64,000 nt of DNA from Acinetobacter sp. ANC 4178 (GCF_004331175.1 NZ_SJOD01000002.1:1-64000), one strand, 5' to 3'; numbered from the stretch's first letter, positions 28,961-38,495 are shown. Program-made: numbers and translations. The notes: a model not told the origin generated them from the sequence alone.

Positions 28961-29047
28961 AGCAAATAATGAGCAAAAAAGAAAGCTTAGTTTATTTCCT
29001 GATAAGCTTTAAGCGATGATTTTATAACCTAGACTTAGCCCAAGTCG

Positions 29048-29053
29048 TATAAT
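29048..29053 (+). promoter_or_regulatory. -10 element of the MFS transporter promoter
   Basis: A consensus TATAAT about 28 bp before the ATG; the -35 is weak. The transcript would have a very short leader. Confidence 0.4.
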
Positions 29054-29080
29054 ACCTCATCTTTTCAATACCGTACCGCC

Positions 29081-30334
29081 ATGAACTCTACGCAGGATGC
29101 TTTTGCCGCACTCCGATACCGAGACTTCTCTATAGTTACACTCAATCAATTTTGCCTTACTCTTGCCATTCTTATTCAAGAAATTATTGTGGCGTATTCG
29201 CTGTATAAGATTACCAAAGATCCGCTCACACTCGGTTTAATTGGACTTGCCGAAGCGATTCCATTTATCACCCTTTCACTATGGGGTGGTTATTTTGCCG
29301 ATCGCTTTAATAAACAAAGGATTATGAAAATCTGCCTATTCTTTGCAGTACCACTCCCACTGCTTTTATGGGGATTATTTCATGCCTTTGGATTAGGGCA
29401 TATTGGTGTCACTGGCCTCTCTTGGGGCATTTATGCCGTGATTTTTGCTTTAGGTACGATTCGTGGATTTTACAATCCCTCAGCCACCTCATTAAAACCT
29501 TTTTTAATTCCACGTGAGCTATATGCCAATGGCGCCACATGGACGACGATTGGCTGGCAAAGTGGCGTGATTTTAGGTCCAATGTTAGGTGGATTTATGC
29601 TGGCATTTCTTGGCCGTGAAACCAGTTTACTCAGTGTGGCCATATTACTAAGCATCTGTTTTATTCTGATTAACTTGCTACAAAAGCGCAGCTTCCCCAG
29701 TATTGAAACCGAAAACTTATGGGCCAGTTTAGGCGATGGATTCCGTTTTATTTGGAACACCAAAATTGTCTTATGGGCTATTTCACTAGATTTGGTCTCT
29801 GTTTTATTTGGTGGTGTAATTGCCCTCCTCCCCATTTTTGCCGAAGATATCTTACAAATAGGTCCCGAAGGTCTCGGTTATTTACGTGCTGCACCCTCTA
29901 TTGGTGCACTCATCACCATGATTGCCCTGACCCGATTTCCACCTACACGTAATGCTTGGCGTAACATGTTACTCGCTGTAGCTGGATTTGGGCTGTTCAC
30001 TTTAGTCTTTGCATTTTCCAATCATGTCTGGCTGTCCTTGTTTGCTTTAGCCATGACTGGGGCATGTGACAGCATTTCAGTGGTGGTTCGACAAACCATT
30101 TTGCAAATTTACCCACCAGAAAATATGCGTGGGCGTGTTGCAGCAGTAAATGGTATGTTTGTATCTAGTAGCAATGAATTGGGTGCCTTTGAATCTGGGC
30201 TTGCAGCCAAGTATATGGGCACTATTATGGCGACGGTATTGGGGGGCTGTATGACCATACTTGTGGTCGGACTGAGTTGGTTAAAAACTTCCGATTTATT
30301 TGGTGTTGATATTACTCAAGGAAAAGACCAATAA
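29081..30334 (+). CDS. MFS transporter, EntS/MFS_3-like
   Basis: A 12-TM inner-membrane major-facilitator permease (417 residues). The loop 2-3 motif GGYFADRFNKQRIMK is visible at about residues 68-82, and a repeat-like IYPPENMRGRVAAVNGMFVSSSNELGAFESG marks the second half. It resembles exporters of the enterobactin-exporter type. The substrate cannot be deduced. The gene is divergent from rpmI, inside the segment separating infC from rpmI. A 9-bp hairpin (30353-30380) follows it. Confidence 0.85.
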   Translation: MNSTQDAFAALRYRDFSIVTLNQFCLTLAILIQEIIVAYSLYKITKDPLTLGLIGLAEAIPFITLSLWGGYFADRFNKQRIMKICLFFAVPLPLLLWGLFHAFGLGHIGVTGLSWGIYAVIFALGTIRGFYNPSATSLKPFLIPRELYANGATWTTIGWQSGVILGPMLGGFMLAFLGRETSLLSVAILLSICFILINLLQKRSFPSIETENLWASLGDGFRFIWNTKIVLWAISLDLVSVLFGGVIALLPIFAEDILQIGPEGLGYLRAAPSIGALITMIALTRFPPTRNAWRNMLLAVAGFGLFTLVFAFSNHVWLSLFALAMTGACDSISVVVRQTILQIYPPENMRGRVAAVNGMFVSSSNELGAFESGLAAKYMGTIMATVLGGCMTILVVGLSWLKTSDLFGVDITQGKDQ

Positions 30335-30352
30335 AACATGAATTTAGACTTG

Positions 30353-30380
30353 CCAGTATTTTCAAATCAGGAAATACTGG
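30353..30380 (+). terminator. Hairpin after the MFS gene
   Basis: CCAGTATTT pairs perfectly with AAATACTGG around ten bases. There is no T-run, so it may stabilise the 3' end rather than terminate. Confidence 0.4.
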
Positions 30381-30439
30381 GCGATAATTCAGCCACCATT
30401 ACGCATGAGCATTCTTAAACGAATGTCCTACCTAACTTT

Positions 30440-31180
30440 ATGAAACAACTGCTTTGTTTTTCCTTGATTCTTAGCTTTCCTTTTGTGCATAGCCACAGTG
30501 CGGAAAAAGCCAATATCTCACAATTGGCGGTACAAAAAAGTACTGCACTGCCCGCCCATTTAACCACGCGCATTCAATGGACAGCTTTTCCTCAACCGCA
30601 ATATAACAATGATGATTTAAAAGGGCAGAATCGTGCGGCAATTTTGCGTATTTATGCTGATGAAACAGGAAAAATCACTCAAGCCAGTGTTCAAGAAAGT
30701 ACTGGCTTAAAAAACTTAGATGAAGCTTTAATTCAAGCTGTGCGTCAAGCACATGTTCAGCCTTATAAAGTTGAAGATACCACACTCCCCATTATTGGCT
30801 ATCAAACCTTTAGTTTAAATCTAAAACAAGATCCGTCTGAGTGTAATTACAACTTTAATTCGAAAAACTGGATGGCACAACAACAGCAGCAAAAAGTTAA
30901 ATTTTTCTATAAGACTCAACCTCAACTTGAACTGAATCGTGACGATCTGAATCAACATGACCGTAAGATCAAGTTTAGCTTTAAAGTGGATAAACACGGC
31001 GCGGTCAAAAAAGTGAAAATTAATCAAGGCTCTGGCATTTATGCACTCGACCAAAATATTGTGCAAGCCATTTCCCAGAGCCACATTACAGTGAAGCGCA
31101 ACGCAAGTACTTTATGGCTTTATAAAAAATCGAGCTTTAAAGATGAAATACAATTCAAATTAAATGAATGCAGTCAATAA
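30440..31180 (+). CDS. Periplasmic protein with two TonB C-terminal-like domains
   Basis: A 246-residue protein with a Sec signal peptide (MKQLLCFSLILSFPFVHSHS, cut near residue 20). Two TonB-C-like domains follow: about 45-130 with AAILRIYADETGKITQASVQ and STGLKNLDEALIQAVRQA, and about 150-240 with KIKFSFKVDKHGAVKKVKI and SGIYALDQNIVQAISQSH. There is no transmembrane anchor beyond the signal and no proline-rich spacer, so it cannot be a classical ExbB-D-energised TonB. It may bind receptors or other envelope proteins. The next gene encodes a single-domain lipoprotein version. Confidence 0.75.
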   Translation: MKQLLCFSLILSFPFVHSHSAEKANISQLAVQKSTALPAHLTTRIQWTAFPQPQYNNDDLKGQNRAAILRIYADETGKITQASVQESTGLKNLDEALIQAVRQAHVQPYKVEDTTLPIIGYQTFSLNLKQDPSECNYNFNSKNWMAQQQQQKVKFFYKTQPQLELNRDDLNQHDRKIKFSFKVDKHGAVKKVKINQGSGIYALDQNIVQAISQSHITVKRNASTLWLYKKSSFKDEIQFKLNECSQ

Positions 31181-31189
31181 ATGATCGTT

Positions 31190-31215
31190 TAAGGAGGTCA
31201 ATAACCTCCTTAATT
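31190..31215 (+). promoter_or_regulatory. Hairpin containing a Shine-Dalgarno-like AAGGAGG
   Basis: TAAGGAGGT pairs with the following ACCTCCTTA around a short loop, between the two TonB-C-like genes and about 30 bp before the second one's TTG start. It may be a weak terminator, as AATTTTAAT follows. Confidence 0.45.
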
Positions 31216-31242
31216 TTAATATTACAAAATCGAGAATAAAAG

Positions 31243-31602
31243 TTGAAACAACTTAGTCTAATCATGATTCTATTGTTATACGGGTGTGCTTCATCAAATT
31301 CACATTTAAATCATGATACCCATTCTGCTCAGGTCTCTCAAAAGAATGAAGTGGAGGCTATTGTTCGCGCTACAATCAATGCCCAAGGGCAGGTAATAGA
31401 TGTATATCTATCCAAAAGTTCAGGCATATCCACCTTAGATAACAAACTTTTAAATGCCATGCGTCAAGTTCGATTAAACCCAGCTCAATTAGCAAGCTTT
31501 AAGCGCTTTCCAGTTTATATACAACAACCTTTTTTGATTGACCTTAACACTAAAAAAGCTGATGGCCAGCAGCAGAATAACGAAAAATCATCATTTCAAT
31601 AA
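31243..31602 (+). CDS. Lipoprotein with one TonB C-terminal-like domain
   Basis: A 119-residue predicted lipoprotein. MKQLSLIMILLLYGC gives a lipobox with Cys15. The TonB-C-like motif EAIVRATINAQGQVIDVYLSKSSGISTLDNKLLNAM covers about residues 35-75, and the tail is Gln/Asn-rich. The start is TTG; the alternative ATG seven codons later would remove the lysine of the signal n-region. Its domain is closest in layout to those of the preceding gene, suggesting duplication. It has no membrane helix or Pro-rich spacer. Confidence 0.65.
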   Translation: MKQLSLIMILLLYGCASSNSHLNHDTHSAQVSQKNEVEAIVRATINAQGQVIDVYLSKSSGISTLDNKLLNAMRQVRLNPAQLASFKRFPVYIQQPFLIDLNTKKADGQQQNNEKSSFQ

Positions 31603-31634
31603 TTCCCCCTACCCTCGCTAAACAGCTTTTCCAA

Positions 31635-32060
31635 TTAAAACCATCCGAGAAAAATAAGATACAGCACGAGATAACGCCCAGTCTTCGCCAAACACACCAT
31701 CAACAAAAAACGCAGAAAATTTTCTTTGAGTAAGCCTGCAATTAAGGTAATCGGATCACCAATAATCGGCACCCAACTCAACAATAATGACCAAAAACCA
31801 TATTTCTGATAAATTTTTTGTGCTTGCAACATTTTCTGTTCAGAGACGGGAAACCATTTTTTATGCTTATAGTGTTCAATCTTCAAGCCCAAATACCAAT
31901 TGACACATGAGCCTAAAATGTTGCCAATACTGGCTACAGCAATGAGTAATCCTACTGAGTAACTGCCATTTGCCAGTAACCCCAACAAGACCGCCTCAGA
32001 TTGCAAGGGCAGTAAAGTGGCTGCACCAAATGCAGAAATAAATAAAAGTAGATAAGCCAT
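31635..32060 (-). CDS. DedA/VTT-family small membrane protein, YqaA-like
   Basis: A 141-residue inner-membrane protein with four hydrophobic segments. It carries VTT/DedA signatures: the N-terminal FGAATLLPLQSEAVLLGLL, GNILGSCVNWYLG and a C-terminal GDPITLIAGLLKENFLRFLL. DedA-family proteins affect lipid carrier or phospholipid scrambling and envelope homeostasis; the YqaA subfamily is uncharacterised. It lies next to the GST gene on the same strand. Confidence 0.85.
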   Translation of the reverse strand: MAYLLLFISAFGAATLLPLQSEAVLLGLLANGSYSVGLLIAVASIGNILGSCVNWYLGLKIEHYKHKKWFPVSEQKMLQAQKIYQKYGFWSLLLSWVPIIGDPITLIAGLLKENFLRFLLMVCLAKTGRYLVLYLIFLGWF

Positions 32061-32104
32061 ACGCTGCCATTAAAAATATGCAAACCAAGTATAGGCGAGC
32101 AGGC

Positions 32105-32132
32105 ACAAAAAAAGCATCCGAAGATGCCCTTT
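32105..32132 (-). terminator. Probable GST terminator
   Basis: On the minus strand GGGCATC and GATGC-TTT form an imperfect stem around TTCG, followed by a T-run. Confidence 0.55.
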
Positions 32133-32145
32133 GTTCAACCCGATA

Positions 32146-32763
32146 TTAGACTTTAATTGCCAAAGCCTTTTGCACGGCGGGACGAGCCGTCAAACGCTCA
32201 ACATATTCTTTAACATAAGGATAATCTTCTAGCTGAATCTGCTGCCACTCATAACGCAAAATCCACGGTAAAATCGCCATATCTGCAATTGAATATTCCC
32301 CAGCCACATATTTTTGACCAATCAACTGTTTATTCAATACGCCGTATAAACGTTTGGTTTCATTTACATAACGCTCGGTCGCATATGGAATTCGCTCGGG
32401 CGCAAAGCGACTAAAATGATGATTTTGCCCCAACATTGGCCCTAAACCGCCCATTTGCCACATTAACCACTGCTCCACTTCAACGCGCTCTTGTTCATCC
32501 ACTGGATAGTACAATCCAGTTTTACGTCCCAAGTATTGCAAAATTGCCCCAGATTCAAATACCGATATCGGCTCACCTTTAGGTCCATTTTGATCGACGA
32601 TGGCAGGAATTTTATTGTTGGGAGAGATACGTAAAAAATCAGGCTGAAATTGATCATTTTCTAAAATATTGACTGGAAAAATTTGATATTCCAAACCCAT
32701 TTCTTCTAAAGCAATCGTAATTTTATGACCGTTGGGTGTGCCCCAATAATACAAATCGATCAT
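32146..32763 (-). CDS. Glutathione S-transferase, YfcG/YghU-like
   Basis: A 205-residue cytoplasmic GST. The N-terminal thioredoxin-fold domain (1-85) has YYWGTPNGHKITIALEEMGL and the GSH-binding NNKIPAIVD with cis-Pro, followed by ESGAILQYLG. The helical C-terminal domain includes YSIADMAILPWI. The TPNGHK start matches the Nu-class (YfcG) disulfide-bond oxidoreductases, which use an Asn/Thr near the N-terminus instead of Tyr. Its substrate is unknown. Confidence 0.88.
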   Translation of the reverse strand: MIDLYYWGTPNGHKITIALEEMGLEYQIFPVNILENDQFQPDFLRISPNNKIPAIVDQNGPKGEPISVFESGAILQYLGRKTGLYYPVDEQERVEVEQWLMWQMGGLGPMLGQNHHFSRFAPERIPYATERYVNETKRLYGVLNKQLIGQKYVAGEYSIADMAILPWILRYEWQQIQLEDYPYVKEYVERLTARPAVQKALAIKV

Positions 32764-32950
32764 TCTTATATCCTTTGTTTATTCACTTCTTTGGGATACA
32801 CGATAGCATAATTAGGCATGATTATTTTGATGTAATTTTATAAACGCTTTAGCACTTATTCGAATATAAATTCTCTAGACATGTACATTTCAAACTACCT
32901 TATACACCCCTCTAAAATATCGACTACAAGCAAATTTATCTTCAGGCAAT

Positions 32951-32980
32951 AAAAAAGCACTGCATAGGCAGTGCTTTTTT
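32951..32980 (-). terminator. infC terminator
   Basis: A6-GCACTGC pairs with GCAGTGC-T6 around ATAG, immediately after infC. It ends the thrS-infC transcript before the rpmI operon. Confidence 0.92.
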
Positions 32981-32995
32981 AAGATCAATGGATCA

Positions 32996-33547
32996 TTACT
33001 TTTTCTTTTTAGGACCAAGTAACATACCCATTTGACGACCTTCCATCTTTGGTGCTTGCTCTACAATACCAAATTCAGCCACATCTGCTTCAATTTTCTG
33101 TAATTGAGCCAAACCTAACTGTTGGTGAGCCATTTCACGACCACGGAAGCGTAATGTGATTTTTACCTTATTACCTTCTTCAAGGAACTTGATAATTGCT
33201 CGTAATTTTACGTTGTAATCACCAACATCAGTACCAGGGCGGAGTTTGATTTCTTTCACCTGTACTTGATGCTGTTTTTTCTTCGCTTCTTTCTGCTTTT
33301 GCTTCAGATCAAACAAATGCTTGTTGAAGTCCATGATTTTACAAACAGGTGGCTCTGCGTTTGCTACGATCTCAACTAGATCAAGCTCAACACTTTCAGC
33401 AGCGCGTAATGCATCTGCCAAGCTTACAATACCTTTTTGCTCACCATTTTCGTCTACAAGACGAACTTCTTTCGCACGAATTTCATCATTCAAAGCAGGA
33501 CGGTTTGATTTGTTACCGCCCTGTTGATTACGGTCAGGCTGTTTAAT
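32996..33547 (-). CDS. infC: Translation initiation factor IF-3 (AUU start)
   Basis: Prevents premature subunit joining and proofreads start-codon choice. No ATG, GTG or TTG gives the full N-terminus. The in-frame ATT at 33545-33547 is preceded by GGAG eight bases upstream and yields [11 protein letters not shown], then [17 protein letters not shown], matching known IF-3 N-termini; the product is 183 residues. A later TTG would remove 18 residues. AUU starts let IF-3 repress its own translation. The C-terminal domain has [13 protein letters not shown] and ends GPKKKK. GGAG-TAA overlaps the thrS stop codon. Confidence 0.96.
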   Translation of the reverse strand: MKQPDRNQQGGNKSNRPALNDEIRAKEVRLVDENGEQKGIVSLADALRAAESVELDLVEIVANAEPPVCKIMDFNKHLFDLKQKQKEAKKKQHQVQVKEIKLRPGTDVGDYNVKLRAIIKFLEEGNKVKITLRFRGREMAHQQLGLAQLQKIEADVAEFGIVEQAPKMEGRQMGMLLGPKKKK

Positions 33548-33559
33548 CGCTGTTACTCC
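33545..33559 (-). promoter_or_regulatory. infC ribosome binding site with AUU start codon
   Basis: GGAG (33556-33559), then TAACAGCG, then ATT (33545-33547). The TAA in this sequence is the thrS stop codon, so infC initiation is likely coupled to thrS termination. Confidence 0.9.
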
Positions 33560-35475
33560 ACAATGTACCGGCCGCGTTCGGCAACGGCTGCTTTTACTAA
33601 GTCAACGAAAGCGTCGATTGACATAGTACCCAAATTTTTTCCAGAACGGGTACGGACGTTTACAGTACCTTCCTCGACTTCACGGTCTCCAAGAACCAAT
33701 AAGTAAGGAATACGCTCTAATGTACGTTCACGAATCTTAAAGCCGATTTTCTCATTTCTCAAGTCTGAAATCGCACGGAGACCGTTTTCTTTAAGTTTCG
33801 CCACGACTGACTCACAAGCTTCTGCTTGCGAATCGGTAATGTTCATAACACATGCTTGAGTTGGGGTTAACCAAGGTGGCATGAAGCCCGCATAGTGTTC
33901 AATAAGTATACCAATAAAACGTTCAAAACTGCCAAGAATTGCACGATGCAACATTACAGGTTGATCACGATCATTGTCTTCAGTGACATATGACGCATCT
34001 AAACGTTCTGGCAAGTTGAAGTCACATTGAATTGTACCACATTGCCATACGCGACCTAAGCAGTCTTTCAACGAGAATTCAATTTTTGGACCATAGAATG
34101 CACCCTCACCCGGTTGAAGCTCCCACTCCAAACCTGCAGCATCTAAAGCATCTGCTAAAGATTTTTCAGCCATATCCCAAAGTGCATCATCACCCACACG
34201 TTTTTCTGGACGTGTAGAGAGTTTCATTTGAACTTCTTCGAAACCGAAGTCTTTATACACATCTAAAGTCAGTTGAATAAAATCAGCCACTTCTTGACCA
34301 ATTTGCTCTTTGGTACAGAAAATGTGCGCATCATCTTGAGTAAAGCCACGAACACGCATAATACCGTGTAATGAACCTGATGGCTCATTACGGTGACACG
34401 AACCGAACTCAGCCAAACGAATTGGCAAATCACGGTATGATTTTAAACCTTGGTTGAACACTTGTACGTGACAAGGACAGTTCATCGGTTTAATTGCATA
34501 GTTACGGCTTTCTGAATGTGTCGTGAACATACCATCTGCATAGTTTGCAGCATGGCCTGATTTTTCCCAAAGCGTGAAATCAACCACTTGTGGGGTACGA
34601 ATTTCGAGGTAACCATTGTCTTGCTGAACTTTACGCATGTATTGTTCAAGTACTTGATAAATGGTCCAACCGTTTGGATGCCAGAACACCATACCTGGTG
34701 CTTCTTCTTGCATATGGAACAGGTCTAAAGCTTTACCAATTTTACGGTGGTCACGCTTTTCAGCTTCTTCAATACGTTTGATATATGCTGCAAGCTGTTT
34801 TTTGTCTGCCCACGCTGTACCATAAATACGTTGTAACTGTTCATTCTTCGCATCACCACGCCAGTAAGCGCCTGACATTTTAGTCAGCTTGAATGCTTTT
34901 AAAAATTTAGTATTTGGTACGTGTGGACCACGACACATGTCCAAATAATCTTGATGGTAGTACAGGCCCATTTGTGTTTCATTTGGCATGTCTGCAATCA
35001 AGCGCAATTTATAATCTTCACCACGCGCTGTGAATTCTGCAATCACCTCATCACGTGGCGTCATTTTTTTAATGACATCATAGTCTTGATCGATGAGCTT
35101 TTTCATGCGCTCTTCGATAGCTGCCATATCTTCTGGCGTAAATGGCTTTGCGCTGAAAATATCGTAATAGAATCCATCTTCAATAACTGGACCAATCACC
35201 ATTTTCGCTTCAGGGAACAATTGCTTAACTGCATGTCCCACCAAGTGCGCGCAAGAGTGACGAATAATTTCGACACCTTCTTCGTCTTTAGGCGTAATAA
35301 TTTGAAGGCTTGCATCCGTGGTAATCAGGTCAGATGCGTCGACTAAACGACCATCGACTTTTCCTGCAACTGTATTTTTAGCAAGACCTGGACCAATGCT
35401 TAGTGCAACGTCCATCACAGATACGGCTTGATCAAATTGTTTTTGATCGCCATTTGGCAAAGTGATAATTGGCAT
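33553..35475 (-). CDS. thrS: Threonyl-tRNA synthetase
   Basis: A class II aminoacyl-tRNA synthetase with N-terminal TGS domain (1-60), the SAD editing domain with [17 protein letters not shown] and CRGPHVPNT (zinc-like editing residues), the catalytic core with [20 protein letters not shown] and [20 protein letters not shown], motif 3 [20 protein letters not shown], and the C-terminal anticodon domain. The 640 residues are typical. AAGGA precedes the ATG. E. coli thrS is autoregulated through a leader operator; no such structure was proven here. Confidence 0.98.
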   Translation of the reverse strand: MPIITLPNGDQKQFDQAVSVMDVALSIGPGLAKNTVAGKVDGRLVDASDLITTDASLQIITPKDEEGVEIIRHSCAHLVGHAVKQLFPEAKMVIGPVIEDGFYYDIFSAKPFTPEDMAAIEERMKKLIDQDYDVIKKMTPRDEVIAEFTARGEDYKLRLIADMPNETQMGLYYHQDYLDMCRGPHVPNTKFLKAFKLTKMSGAYWRGDAKNEQLQRIYGTAWADKKQLAAYIKRIEEAEKRDHRKIGKALDLFHMQEEAPGMVFWHPNGWTIYQVLEQYMRKVQQDNGYLEIRTPQVVDFTLWEKSGHAANYADGMFTTHSESRNYAIKPMNCPCHVQVFNQGLKSYRDLPIRLAEFGSCHRNEPSGSLHGIMRVRGFTQDDAHIFCTKEQIGQEVADFIQLTLDVYKDFGFEEVQMKLSTRPEKRVGDDALWDMAEKSLADALDAAGLEWELQPGEGAFYGPKIEFSLKDCLGRVWQCGTIQCDFNLPERLDASYVTEDNDRDQPVMLHRAILGSFERFIGILIEHYAGFMPPWLTPTQACVMNITDSQAEACESVVAKLKENGLRAISDLRNEKIGFKIRERTLERIPYLLVLGDREVEEGTVNVRTRSGKNLGTMSIDAFVDLVKAAVAERGRYIVE

Positions 35476-35966
35476 AAAAAAATCCTTAAGGAGTGATGCC
35501 CCGTACCATGGAGCATGTCACCGCGAGATTATGATCGAGGTAAAACCTCAAAAGATAAAAACGGTGGATAAAAACTGTTAAGAATTTTACACGGGTTCAG
35601 GGTTGGATAAAACCTTTTCCCTCGATAAATCTTTCTTCGCTAAGAAAATAGTCGTTTTAAATTTATTTAAACAATTTAAAATCGGTTTTTATTTAGCTAT
35701 GAATGCTCGGTCATTTTCCTATGCATAGCATTCGCACCCCCATCTTTACGACTAAAAAATAAACACACATTCTTTATTTTCATATATTATTGAATTTAAT
35801 CACATTTATGAATAAAGATTCACTAAAGATCCGCATTAAACTATTTTTACATAAAATTCATTATCTTATAAATAAACAATCACTCGACTAAAGCATAAAT
35901 GCAAGTCCATTCTGAAATGCTTATCTTTAAATCATCGATGATAATAAATATACATGGAGTTGTTAG
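35476..35966. other. Divergent spacer between thrS and the acyl-CoA ligase gene
   Basis: A 491-bp spacer, G/C-richer next to thrS and very A/T-rich towards the ligase. TTTACA near 35848 with TAAATA about 17 bp later is a possible ligase promoter. The ligase ATG is preceded by TGGAG. No ORF or RNA gene was recognised. Confidence 0.35.
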
Positions 35967-37610
35967 ATGGTCGCTGCCTATGATGAACTACCGCGCACCC
36001 CTGCGAATTTTGTTGCACTATCCCCGCTACGCTATTTAGAACGTGCGGCTTATATTTATCCGCATCAAGATGCAATTATTCATGGCAAGCGACATATCAG
36101 TTGGCGAGAAACTTATAATCGTTGCCGTCAGTTTGCACATCAGTTGCAAAAATTGGGGATTGGTAAAAACGATACGGTTTCAGTGCTGTTACCCAATATT
36201 CCTGCCATGCTTGAAGCCCACTTCGCAGTGCCTATGATTGGTGCGGTATTAAATACCCTGAATACACGCTTAGATGCCAAGACTATTGCCTTCATGTTGG
36301 AGCATGCCGAAACCAAAGTCCTCTTGGTTGATCCTGAATTTGCTACGCTTGCTAAAGAAGCTTTAAGCTTGGTTTCCCATTCAATTTATGTGATTGATGT
36401 GGATGATGAAGAATATGAGCAATGCTTTTCCACACCCATTGGGCAAATTGAATATGAAGACTGGCTCGTAGAAGGCGATGCTGAGTTTGAATGGCATTTA
36501 CCAAATGATGAATGGGACGCGATTAGCCTGAATTACACTTCGGGTACCACAGGTAATCCTAAAGGTGTGGTTTATCATCATCGCGGAGCATATATTAATG
36601 CAGCCAGTAACATTATCGCTTGCGGTATGACACCCCGCGCCACCTATCTATGGACCCTGCCTTTATTCCATTGCAATGGCTGGTGCTTTGCTTGGACCAT
36701 GGCTGCCAATGGCGGTACCAACATTTGCTTACGTAAAGTTGACCCTGAATTGATCTTTAACTTAATTGCCGCACATCAAGTAGATTATTTCTGTGGCGCG
36801 CCAATTGTCTTATCCATGCTGATTAATACCCCCGAAGAGAAGCAGATTAAATTTGAACATCGTGTCGAAGTAATGGTAGCAGGCGCAGCGCCTCCCGCAG
36901 CCATTATTGAAGGGATGTGCAATATTGGCATTAATGTCACGCATGTCTATGGTCTGACTGAAACTTATGGTCCTTCAGCACTTTGTGCCTCTCAAGCAGG
37001 TTGGTCTGACTTGTCTATTCAAGAACAAGCGCAACTACATTCACGTCAAGGGGTTCCTTACCCACTGCAAGATGGCATGAAAGTCCTCGACCCAGAAACC
37101 TTAGAGCCCGTCCCTAAAGATGGCACTACCATGGGCGAAATTATGTTTCGTGGCAACATTGTCATGAAAGGCTATCTAAAAAACCCTGAGGCAACGACAG
37201 AAGCCTTTAAGGGAGGCTGGTTCCATACAGGTGATCTTGCAGTTTGCCAACCTGATGGCTATGCCAAAATTACCGATCGCTCCAAAGATGTGATTATTTC
37301 AGGAGGCGAAAATATTTCCTCAATCGAAGTGGAAGAAGTGTTGTATCGACATCCAGCCATTTTAACTGCCGCAGTGGTTGCCAAACCTGATCCGCGCTGG
37401 CAAGAAGTCCCGTGTGCCTTTATCGAACTCAAAGCAGGCAAGGACACAACACCAGAGGAAATCATTGAATTCTGTAAACAACATCTAGCACGCTTTAAAG
37501 TACCTAAAGATGTAGTGATTACGGAAATCCCCAAAACCTCTACGGGCAAACTACAAAAATTCGTGTTGCGTGATTGGGCAAAAGAACGCGCTATCGGTGA
37601 GTTTGGTTAA
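35967..37610 (+). CDS. Acyl-CoA synthetase, AMP-binding (medium-chain/AlkK-like)
   Basis: An ANL-superfamily ligase that activates a carboxylic acid via acyl-AMP to its CoA thioester. The P-loop LNYTSGTTGNPKGVVYHHRG lies at about residues 188-207. Motif VTHVYGLTETYG, the hinge GWFHTGDLAVCQPDGYAKITDRSKD, and the C-terminal catalytic lysine in PKTSTGKLQKF are all present. The TLPLFHCNGWCFAW stretch resembles AlkK-type fatty acyl-CoA ligases. The 547 residues are normal. It is monocistronic; the chain-length preference is inferred. Confidence 0.85.
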   Translation: MVAAYDELPRTPANFVALSPLRYLERAAYIYPHQDAIIHGKRHISWRETYNRCRQFAHQLQKLGIGKNDTVSVLLPNIPAMLEAHFAVPMIGAVLNTLNTRLDAKTIAFMLEHAETKVLLVDPEFATLAKEALSLVSHSIYVIDVDDEEYEQCFSTPIGQIEYEDWLVEGDAEFEWHLPNDEWDAISLNYTSGTTGNPKGVVYHHRGAYINAASNIIACGMTPRATYLWTLPLFHCNGWCFAWTMAANGGTNICLRKVDPELIFNLIAAHQVDYFCGAPIVLSMLINTPEEKQIKFEHRVEVMVAGAAPPAAIIEGMCNIGINVTHVYGLTETYGPSALCASQAGWSDLSIQEQAQLHSRQGVPYPLQDGMKVLDPETLEPVPKDGTTMGEIMFRGNIVMKGYLKNPEATTEAFKGGWFHTGDLAVCQPDGYAKITDRSKDVIISGGENISSIEVEEVLYRHPAILTAAVVAKPDPRWQEVPCAFIELKAGKDTTPEEIIEFCKQHLARFKVPKDVVITEIPKTSTGKLQKFVLRDWAKERAIGEFG

Positions 37611-37645
37611 GCACTCAGCAGACCATACAGACAAATGCCCTCACA

Positions 37646-37677
37646 TAAAAAAAGCGACCTTAAAGGTCGCTTTTTTA
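37646..37677. terminator. Bidirectional terminator between the ligase gene and darP
   Basis: AAAAAAGCGACCT pairs with AGGTCGCTTTTTT. It serves two convergent genes. Confidence 0.9.
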
Positions 37678-37689
37678 TGTCTAAATGGC

Positions 37690-38223
37690 TTAATTATCTG
37701 AAATTAAAGCCACTTGCTGAACGTAGTTAAACAACTTCAAACGTGAAGCTTTAAGTTGTTCTTCATCCAGCTCCTGCTTCATATCGCGGTGAATTCGCAA
37801 TACGTGCTGACGAATGGTATGACGTTCCGCGGCATTATACGTTTTTGAAAACTCATTAATGACCACATCACCATCTTTGATCATACGATCAACCCAACGC
37901 TGCAATTGAGCAGTTTTTTTCGCGCCTTGTTGCGGTGTCAAATAAGATAAAATCACCGTTTCATCTTCATTACGCAACAACTTACCAATACGTAAAAATT
38001 GGCGACGACGAGCTTCATTTGATGTAATCAGTTTTACATCCAAAAGTGCTTCAATCAAACGCTCTTCAACAGGTAAGTTTTGAATTTGTTTAGTGTTCAA
38101 CTCTGCAAGTTGAGAACCCAAAGATGCCATACGTTGTACGGCCTTTTTCTGTTCAGTTTTACTTGCACGTCCTTCTAAAGATTCAAAGTCTTCGTCAGTA
38201 AAACGGTTTGGTCGACGTGCCAC
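37690..38223 (-). CDS. darP: Ribosome biogenesis factor DarP (YjgA, DUF615)
   Basis: A 177-residue, charged, helical cytoplasmic protein: NRFTDEDFESLEGRASKTEQKKAVQ at the N-terminus, the motif LTPQQGAKKTAQLQRWVDRMI, and the C-terminal YVQQVALISDN. The family binds late 50S precursors and supports peptidyl-transferase-centre maturation. It is two bases downstream of the NPr gene, suggesting a rapZ-NPr-darP transcript. Confidence 0.9.
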   Translation of the reverse strand: MARRPNRFTDEDFESLEGRASKTEQKKAVQRMASLGSQLAELNTKQIQNLPVEERLIEALLDVKLITSNEARRRQFLRIGKLLRNEDETVILSYLTPQQGAKKTAQLQRWVDRMIKDGDVVINEFSKTYNAAERHTIRQHVLRIHRDMKQELDEEQLKASRLKLFNYVQQVALISDN

Positions 38224-38225
38224 GA

Positions 38226-38495
38226 TTAATCTGCCTCGTAAAATTTTGCTGCAAATAGTGCTTGAACTTCAGACAGAGCTTTTTCCTCATCTGCGCCTTC
38301 AATCACTAAACGTAAAGTGGTGCCTTTACCTGCGCCAAGCATCAGTAAAGACATAATGTTTTTCGCATCGACTAATTTATCACCTTTTCCAATTTGAATA
38401 GATGATTTGAATTTGGTGGTTACTTCAATGAGTTTGCCAGATGCACGCGCATGTAACCCTAGTTTATTAATTACGTCAACAGTTGTGTCAATCAT
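38226..38495 (-). CDS. ptsO: HPr-family phosphocarrier NPr of the nitrogen PTS
   Basis: An 89-residue phosphocarrier that passes phosphate from EI-Ntr to EIIA-Ntr. The phosphorylatable histidine is His15 in [10 protein letters not shown]. The position corresponding to HPr Ser46 is Asn ([10 protein letters not shown]), so HPr-kinase control is unlikely. The ATG overlaps the rapZ stop by 4 bp (ATGA); the 14-codon longer frame would run far into rapZ and is rejected. In A. baumannii NPr interacts with GigB, whose counterpart is in this window. ptsN and ptsP are not here. Confidence 0.92.
   Translation of the reverse strand: MIDTTVDVINKLGLHARASGKLIEVTTKFKSSIQIGKGDKLVDAKNIMSLLMLGAGKGTTLRLVIEGADEEKALSEVQALFAAKFYEAD

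Noticed and set aside
28861..29080. Fur or other metal box controlling the EntS-like MFS gene
   Set aside because: No GATAATGATAATCATTATC-like palindrome is present; an AAGCTTA...TAAGCTT repeat exists but does not match a known box.
35476..35600. E. coli-like thrS leader operator
   Set aside because: No anticodon-like stem-loops mimicking tRNA(Thr) could be recognised with confidence.
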